Source: Desulfobacterales bacterium
GTDB lineage: Bacteria > Desulfobacterota > Desulfobacteria > Desulfobacterales > RPRI01
Length of the DNA stretch: 10,741 nucleotides
Assembly: GCA_020052975.1 (NCBI GenBank)
Contig: JAGVOC010000349.1
Coordinates: forward strand, 1 to 10,741
Direction: 5' to 3'
Shown: piece by piece, positions 6,776-10,741 of the stretch
Numbering within the stretch: the first letter of the stretch is position 1
Layout: the number at the start of each line of letters is the position of its first letter
The notes under the pieces: model-generated
What the model was told of the DNA's origin: nothing
Databases searched by the model: none
The model's input: only the letters and a program-made list of their open reading frames with translations
Program-made: the position numbers and the translations under genes

Positions 6776-7030
6776 ATGAAGCACATCTGGCAATTGCAGG
6801 AAGCAAAAAACAAGTTCAGTGAAGTAGTGGAAGGCGCGCTCTCCCAAGGGCCGCAACTCGTGACAAAACGTGGCGTCGAAGCCGTCATCGTCTTATCCTG
6901 CAAAGACTATCGCAAATTGCTGGCTTCCCCAAAACCCCTCTCCGAATTCTTCCGACAATCCCCATTGGCAGGTGTCGACCTTGACCTGCAGCGCAATATG
7001 GACGCCGTGCGGTCGGACATTGACCTGTGA
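6776..7030 (+). CDS. Phd/YefM-family antitoxin
   Basis: An 84-residue protein with the Phd/YefM N-terminal DNA-binding and dimerisation fold. 'WQLQEAKNKFSEVVEGAL' (residues 5-22) is the classic opening, followed by GPQLVTKRGVEAVIVLS (25-41) and DYRKLL (44-49). The C-terminal tail (SPLAGVDLDLQRNMDAVRSD) would bind and block the toxin. An AGGAGGT ribosome binding site 6 bases upstream fixes the start. The stop codon overlaps the toxin start (GTGA), so both are made in a coupled way. It should neutralise the PIN-domain RNase encoded next and repress the operon. Base composition is GC-rich relative to the envelope operon at the left of the window, suggesting that the pair was acquired together. 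Confidence 0.92.
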   Translation: MKHIWQLQEAKNKFSEVVEGALSQGPQLVTKRGVEAVIVLSCKDYRKLLASPKPLSEFFRQSPLAGVDLDLQRNMDAVRSDIDL

Positions 7031-7446
7031 AATACCTTCTGGATACCTGCGTGATTTCCGAACTGGTTGCCAGGAACCCCTTGGGCAAAGTTGTCGAATG
7101 GCTCGACGGGCTCGATCCGGAGCACGTTTACCTGAGCGTCGTCACCATCGGCGAAATCCGGAAGGGCATTCAAAAGCTTCCCGACTCGCAGCGAAAGGCA
7201 ACCCTTCAGGAATGGCTGGCTTACGATCTGCCGGATCGATTTCAGGGACGAATCCTCCCTATCGACACAGAGGTCATGTTGACTTGGGGGCGGCTTGTCG
7301 GCAACCTGGAGTCACAGGGCAAGAAAATGGCGGCCATGGATTCATTGATCGCGGCCATCGTGCTACACGGGGGCCTGACGCTTGCGACGCGAAACGAAGA
7401 AGATTTTAAGCATCCAGAGATCCCCCTGGCGAATCCCTGGACTTAA
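7027..7446 (+). CDS. vapC: VapC/FitB-like PIN-domain toxin (RNase)
   Basis: A 139-residue PIN-domain protein of the VapC/FitB type, a Mg2+-dependent endoribonuclease that usually cuts tRNA or rRNA. Acidic active-site residues are in place: D6 (LLDTCVISEL), E43 (VVTIGEIRKGI), D105 (MAAMDSLIAA) and D126 (TRNEEDF). 'ILPIDTEVMLTWGRL' (76-90) is typical of the FitB-like branch. Full length with no lesions, so it is likely active and kept in check by the upstream antitoxin. The start is GTG at 7027 overlapping the antitoxin TGA; no separate ribosome binding site is needed. A 60-base sample (7081-7140) has 58% G+C, against 38% for a sample of ydbH (1081-1140), consistent with horizontal origin. Confidence 0.93.
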   Translation: MKYLLDTCVISELVARNPLGKVVEWLDGLDPEHVYLSVVTIGEIRKGIQKLPDSQRKATLQEWLAYDLPDRFQGRILPIDTEVMLTWGRLVGNLESQGKKMAAMDSLIAAIVLHGGLTLATRNEEDFKHPEIPLANPWT

Positions 7447-7624
7447 CCGGCCGTTCTGGCAGAGCGTGCGTGGCGGAACAGCCCGCTTTCCATCCGACAC
7501 ACAGGAATGTGCGAGACCTTTGCATATAACACACCCCTTTTGCCCGATTACTGCGTCAGGCTCAAACATTTTGCGACTTGTAGTTTGAGATTCCAGATAT
7601 CAGGATCACCGGTAAACGTAATAT

Positions 7625-9328
7625 TTATTTTTTTGCTTCCGCCCGAAGAAGTTTTTTATCAAGCTTCCCAACCGATGTAAGCGGAAGCTCCTTTCTTATC
7701 TCGATTATTTTCGGAATTTCGTAGGGGGCAAGCTTCTCCTTCGCAAATCTTAGTATATCTTTCTCTATCTCGTTTTTGTCCTTGTCCTGATATTCCTTTG
7801 CAAGCATTACAAAAGCCTTTACAAGCTCTGAACCGGGCCGCTCAGGATTAGGCACGCCAATTGTCGCAATCATTTCTATTGCCGGATGCCCCGTCAGCAC
7901 CTCTTCCACCTTCTTCGAAAAGACCTTGAATCCGCCCACAATTAACATGTCCTTAGTTCTGTCCACTACTTTCAGATAACCATCCGCATCCTGGACAGCA
8001 ACATCCCCGGTGTGTAAATATCCATCCGCATCAATTGTATTTTTCGTTTCTTCAGGCTTGTTAAAATAACCGACCATTACCTGGGGTCCTTTTACGCATA
8101 TTTCTCCCGGTTCACCCAGGGCAACTTCTTTGTCGGTATCCGTATCCAACAACTTTATATCCGTGTTTAATAATGGCAGCCCGATTGATCCCAGTTTCTT
8201 TTTACCTTTAGACGGATTCATTGTAGTCAAAGGGGATGTTTCAGTCATTCCATAGACTTCAAGCAATTTGCCTTCCCCCACGATTCCTTCAAACTCTTTC
8301 TGTGATTCCTCCGGAAAAGGAGCGGCGCCGCACATGCATATATCAACACCGGAATAATCCAATGCCTTGAATTTCGGGTTGGCCATCAGGAGCTGATACA
8401 GGGACGGGACGTTAACAATCGTAGTCGGCTTATATTTTTCCATCTGGGCGCAAATGTAATCCGTATCTCTTGGATTGGGGACAAGAACCTGTGTCAATCC
8501 TAGGAATATGCATGTTGTATTGAAGAAAAGACCAGCCATATGAAAAAAAGGGAAACCTGACAGGGCAAGTCCCTTACCCGATTCCCATCCCATCCATGTT
8601 GTTGCTATTATTACATCCGAAACCGCGTTACGGTGGCTCAGCATTGCCCCTTTGGGCGCCCCTGTTGTACCGCCCGTATATTGCAGGTATGCTATATCAT
8701 CAGGAGTAATTTTAACATCAGGTCCCTTTTCTGAAAATTCGCCTGTTTTTATTACATCTGAAAACTTGAATACTTTCTTGCCCTTCAATGGGGTAATATC
8801 CCCTTTAGGTATTTTTTTCAGCATCTGTCCCAGTATTCTTTTTATGGCAGGAAGAAAACCTCCGACACTTGCCGCTACTACAACTTTAAGATCAGGGAGA
8901 TTCGACTCAATTTTTACGAGCCTTCCCGCAAATATGGCATCAAGCGTAACAAGGGCTTTTGCCTTTGAGTCATTAAGCTGATATTGCATTTCTTCGGGAG
9001 AGAGAAGGGGAGAAACACCTGAAACAACACACCCGGCTTTTAATGTTCCCAGCCATGCTATTACATATTCGGGAATATTCGGAAGATTGATCCCGACAAC
9101 ATCCCCCTTCTTCAGGCCGTTTTGAATGAGCATATCGGCGAACTTGTTTGCATACTTGTCGAGGCCGGCAAATGACACCTCGACGCCGAAATAAGTGAAT
9201 GCCGCTTTTTCCGGATATTTTTGAAATGCAGGCTTGATAACGTCTACATAAGAAGTCTCCCATTTACCTGGATCAATATCTTCAAGCCCGGGGTCATACG
9301 ATTTTCTCCAGAATTGTTCCTTTTCCAT
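7625..9328 (-). CDS. AMP-forming acyl-CoA ligase (long-chain fatty acid-CoA ligase type)
   Basis: A 567-residue member of the ANL superfamily, which activates a carboxylic acid with ATP to an acyl-adenylate and then to acyl-CoA. Motifs are in order: ATP-binding P-loop YTGGTTGAPKGAMLSHRN (217-234), EVYGMTETSP (357-366), 'GYLHTGDVA' with D442, 'DRTKDMLIVGGFKVF' with R457 (456-470, the hinge before the C-terminal domain), and the catalytic lysine K555 in TSVGK. FSKKVEEVL replaces the more common YPxEVE, a minor deviation. The substrate is not readable from sequence; the long-chain fatty acid-type overall pattern and the nearby gcdA-like gene suggest fatty or aromatic acids. A perfect AGGAGGT (complement of 9338-9344) lies 9 bases before the ATG. 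Convergent with the toxin gene; the gap 7447-7624 holds no gene. Confidence 0.9.
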   Translation of the reverse strand: MEKEQFWRKSYDPGLEDIDPGKWETSYVDVIKPAFQKYPEKAAFTYFGVEVSFAGLDKYANKFADMLIQNGLKKGDVVGINLPNIPEYVIAWLGTLKAGCVVSGVSPLLSPEEMQYQLNDSKAKALVTLDAIFAGRLVKIESNLPDLKVVVAASVGGFLPAIKRILGQMLKKIPKGDITPLKGKKVFKFSDVIKTGEFSEKGPDVKITPDDIAYLQYTGGTTGAPKGAMLSHRNAVSDVIIATTWMGWESGKGLALSGFPFFHMAGLFFNTTCIFLGLTQVLVPNPRDTDYICAQMEKYKPTTIVNVPSLYQLLMANPKFKALDYSGVDICMCGAAPFPEESQKEFEGIVGEGKLLEVYGMTETSPLTTMNPSKGKKKLGSIGLPLLNTDIKLLDTDTDKEVALGEPGEICVKGPQVMVGYFNKPEETKNTIDADGYLHTGDVAVQDADGYLKVVDRTKDMLIVGGFKVFSKKVEEVLTGHPAIEMIATIGVPNPERPGSELVKAFVMLAKEYQDKDKNEIEKDILRFAKEKLAPYEIPKIIEIRKELPLTSVGKLDKKLLRAEAKK

Positions 9329-9337
9329 AATTAAATT

Positions 9338-9390
9338 ACCTCCTGTTTCATGTTGAAATCATGTTGTTGAAGTAATTCTGATATATTATA
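9338..9390 (-). promoter_or_regulatory. Leader of the acyl-CoA ligase gene: possible -10 box and ribosome binding site
   Basis: On the minus strand a perfect TATAAT (complement of 9385-9390) stands about 57 bases before the ligase ATG, and AGGAGGT (complement of 9338-9344) just before it. No good -35 box was found at the proper spacing, so the promoter call is tentative; the ribosome binding site is solid. Confidence 0.35.
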
Positions 9391-9497
9391 AAGGATTAGC
9401 AATGCAGCATTGGAAAAGCAGCAGTGATATAAGCTCTCTGGCATCGGCATGGCAGGTGAGCGATGTACCTGTACAAAATTGGATGTTCTTCAAAGCT

Positions 9498-9530
9498 CTC
9501 ACGGGACAAGGATGCCGGTTGGACCGTGAG
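9498..9530 (-). terminator. Inverted repeat after the rubredoxin-DUF2231 gene, possible terminator
   Basis: CTCACGG (9498-9504) and CCGTGAG (9524-9530) can pair with a 19-base loop, beginning 8 bases after the stop of the minus-strand gene. No T-run follows on that strand, so it is not a standard rho-independent terminator. It could stabilise the transcript end or be chance. Confidence 0.25.
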
Positions 9531-9538
9531 GTATTTAA

Positions 9539-10186
9539 TCAGTCCTTAAAAACAAGCTTTCCGCCAAGATGGCCTGCGATTCCTGCCGCAGCAAGCATTA
9601 TGACATGGAGAAGGAAAAACAGGTATCTGTCAGGACCGTTTGAAATATCCGGATCAATTGCACGCCAGGCAAATAAAACCAGGGCTGATATAAGAACAAC
9701 AATACCACAGGATATTTTGGTTATAAAAAGCAAGCTCCTTGAACTCTGGTATCTTGTGCTCCATTCAACATAGCCTGTAAAAAGCACAACCGGCATGGCT
9801 AAAAGGACAACAGTCAGATTATAAAATGCTGCTGCTGCAAAACTATCGGATTTAAAAAGAAGAGCAACTGCAAGAAAAAGGACTGTAACGGGAAGGACCC
9901 CGTTTGGTATGTGCACTGTAATAGGATGAGCATGTAACTTATGAATAAGTCCGGCGATAACTGAAATTTCAGGCGATTTTGCCTGAACGTCTTTTGTTCC
10001 CGGCACAGGGGGTGTTTCCGGAGCAGCTTCTGAAGCGGTTACTTCAACAAACATTGACTTGTCGGCACCGCATACCGGGCATTTTTCCGGAGGTTCTGGT
10101 CCTGTGTGAACGTATCCGCAGACAGTGCATTTCCATTGTTTCATAAAATATCTGTTTCCCGGTTCCTGTTTTCCAAGAACCTTCAT
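9539..10186 (-). CDS. Rubredoxin-like domain fused to DUF2231 membrane protein
   Basis: A 215-residue protein with two parts. Residues 15-46 form a rubredoxin-like iron site with two CxxC knuckles, [11 protein letters not shown] (C20, C23) and [12 protein letters not shown] (C36, C39), as in the rubrerythrin tail. After a proline-rich linker comes a DUF2231-type membrane unit with four predicted helices (about 93-112, 118-141, 151-174, 188-208). Conserved histidines occur in [12 protein letters not shown] and in LLHV...AGHLGG, possible heme or metal ligands. It probably passes single electrons at the membrane; the partner is unknown. The ATG at 10186 overlaps the upstream gene's stop (ATGA). 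The conserved domain begins at a second ATG, 10144, which may be the real start, since residues 1-14 are not typical of the family. Operon with the gcdA-like gene is near certain. Confidence 0.82.
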   Translation of the reverse strand: MKVLGKQEPGNRYFMKQWKCTVCGYVHTGPEPPEKCPVCGADKSMFVEVTASEAAPETPPVPGTKDVQAKSPEISVIAGLIHKLHAHPITVHIPNGVLPVTVLFLAVALLFKSDSFAAAAFYNLTVVLLAMPVVLFTGYVEWSTRYQSSRSLLFITKISCGIVVLISALVLFAWRAIDPDISNGPDRYLFFLLHVIMLAAAGIAGHLGGKLVFKD

Positions 10187-10740
10187 CCTTTTATAGATCT
10201 TGGAGTAAGCATCTGATGCTGCGGGCAGATTGATCTTGGATTCTGGTAAGACGCGCCGGTAAAAGCTACGAGATATTTTCTTAAATCCGATAAATTGACT
10301 ACTTCATCAACAAGACCGTGTTTTGCGCAATATGCAGGCCTTGAATAGTCATAATATTCCTGTGCCAGCTTGTTCATACTTTCTATTATGGGCTCGAGAG
10401 GCTTTCCGGCAGCTTTTTCCTTTACCAGCCTGCGCGAATAAGATGCCGCCGCGGCTGTTTCACCGTGCATAACGTAAATCTCTGTTGTGGCTACACCTAC
10501 TGTAAAGGCATTGTGCCTGTTTGCGGTCGGTCCGCCCATAATGTAATGAGCCGCCGCGGAGCCTTTTCTTAAGACAACCAGAAGCTGCGGAACTTCTGTC
10601 TGCTGTATGGAATAAATGAGAGACTGGCCAAGGCCAAGGAGTTCGGCTTTTTCCGCTATATCGCCGACATCAATTCCGGAAGTATCCTGGAACCATATAA
10701 TGGGAATCCTGTCACGTCCGCATAATGTGACAAATTCATT
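10183..10740 (-). CDS. gcdA: Glutaconyl-CoA decarboxylase alpha-type carboxyltransferase (5' partial)
   Basis: The C-terminal 185 residues of a biotin-dependent carboxyltransferase; the gene enters from beyond the right edge. Landmarks of the GcdA-type C-terminal crotonase-like domain are [35 protein letters not shown], the '[14 protein letters not shown]' glycine-rich oxyanion region, the [14 protein letters not shown] segment, and the ending [18 protein letters not shown]. GcdA transfers the carboxyl group of glutaconyl-CoA to biotin, forming crotonyl-CoA. In fermenters the enzyme is a Na+ pump, and homologues occur in sulfate reducers that degrade aromatic compounds via glutaryl-CoA. A related acyl-CoA carboxylase beta subunit cannot be excluded without the N-terminal half. 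The stop overlaps the rubredoxin-DUF2231 gene. Confidence 0.83.
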   Translation of the reverse strand, partial: NEFVTLCGRDRIPIIWFQDTSGIDVGDIAEKAELLGLGQSLIYSIQQTEVPQLLVVLRKGSAAAHYIMGGPTANRHNAFTVGVATTEIYVMHGETAAAASYSRRLVKEKAAGKPLEPIIESMNKLAQEYYDYSRPAYCAKHGLVDEVVNLSDLRKYLVAFTGASYQNPRSICPQHQMLTPRSIKG

Positions 10741-10741
10741 C

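Noticed and set aside
6870..7409. 179-codon ORF overlapping the toxin-antitoxin genes
   Set aside because: Shadow frame in GC-rich coding sequence; arginine-rich composition, and the two real genes in the other frames have clear family motifs.
7511..7524. GCGAGACCTTTGCA, looking like a transposon end
   Set aside because: Reminiscent of some insertion sequence termini, but no second end or transposase remnant is present nearby.
7561..7589. CTCAAAC/GTTTGAG inverted repeat between the convergent toxin and ligase genes
   Set aside because: Seven-base arms with a 15-base loop and no T-run on either side; too weak to call a terminator.
9402..9773. 123-codon plus-strand ORF antisense to the rubredoxin-DUF2231 gene
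   Set aside because: It has an AAGGA before its ATG, but its second half is antisense to a clearly coding gene and the protein shows no family pattern.

Overview
The window looks like a stretch of chromosome from an anaerobic deltaproteobacterium (Desulfobacterota type). The assignment is an inference. It rests on a glutaconyl-CoA decarboxylase alpha-type gene coupled to a rubredoxin-domain membrane protein, an acyl-CoA ligase, a RAYT-type transposase remnant, and a Gram-negative envelope operon. No rRNA, tRNA, CRISPR array or intact insertion sequence was found.

Left part (1-3203, + strand): the three-gene set ydbH (5' end outside the window), ynbE and ydbL. It encodes an AsmA-like intermembrane lipid-transfer protein, a small outer-membrane lipoprotein and a periplasmic partner. 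A triple 9-base repeat lies between ynbE and ydbL. Next comes an isolated lipoprotein with a YHS-like domain (3452-3913).

Middle (3914-6395): a non-coding block of about 235 bp bounded by perfect 13-bp inverted repeats, a MITE/REP-like element. It is followed by a radical SAM gene of unknown function and a flavodoxin-fold NAD(P)H:quinone-type oxidoreductase. The radical SAM reading frame stops early at 5603. The +1 frame then stays open for about 60 more codons and ends in an ATGA overlap with the oxidoreductase start. The gene was therefore probably one ORF of about 485 codons, now broken or mis-sequenced by a single-base shift, and translationally coupled to its neighbour.

Accessory patch (6396-7446): a REP-like hairpin, a frameshifted and truncated IS200-like (RAYT) transposase remnant, then a complete Phd/YefM-VapC (FitAB-like) toxin-antitoxin module. 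The module has its own promoter, a tandem-repeat candidate operator, and a GTGA overlap between antitoxin and toxin. It is visibly GC-richer than the envelope operon, which suggests horizontal acquisition.

Right part (7625-10741, - strand): a 567-aa AMP-forming acyl-CoA ligase preceded by a strong ribosome binding site, and upstream of it a gcdA-like carboxyltransferase gene (5' part outside the window) overlapping a rubredoxin-DUF2231 membrane protein gene by ATGA. These fit anaerobic acyl-CoA metabolism such as fatty acid or aromatic degradation.

The points most worth a second look are the radical SAM frameshift with the coupled oxidoreductase, the inverted-repeat element, the RAYT remnant beside the toxin-antitoxin module, and the gcdA/rubredoxin-DUF2231 coupling. 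I saw no clear undescribed multi-gene system.
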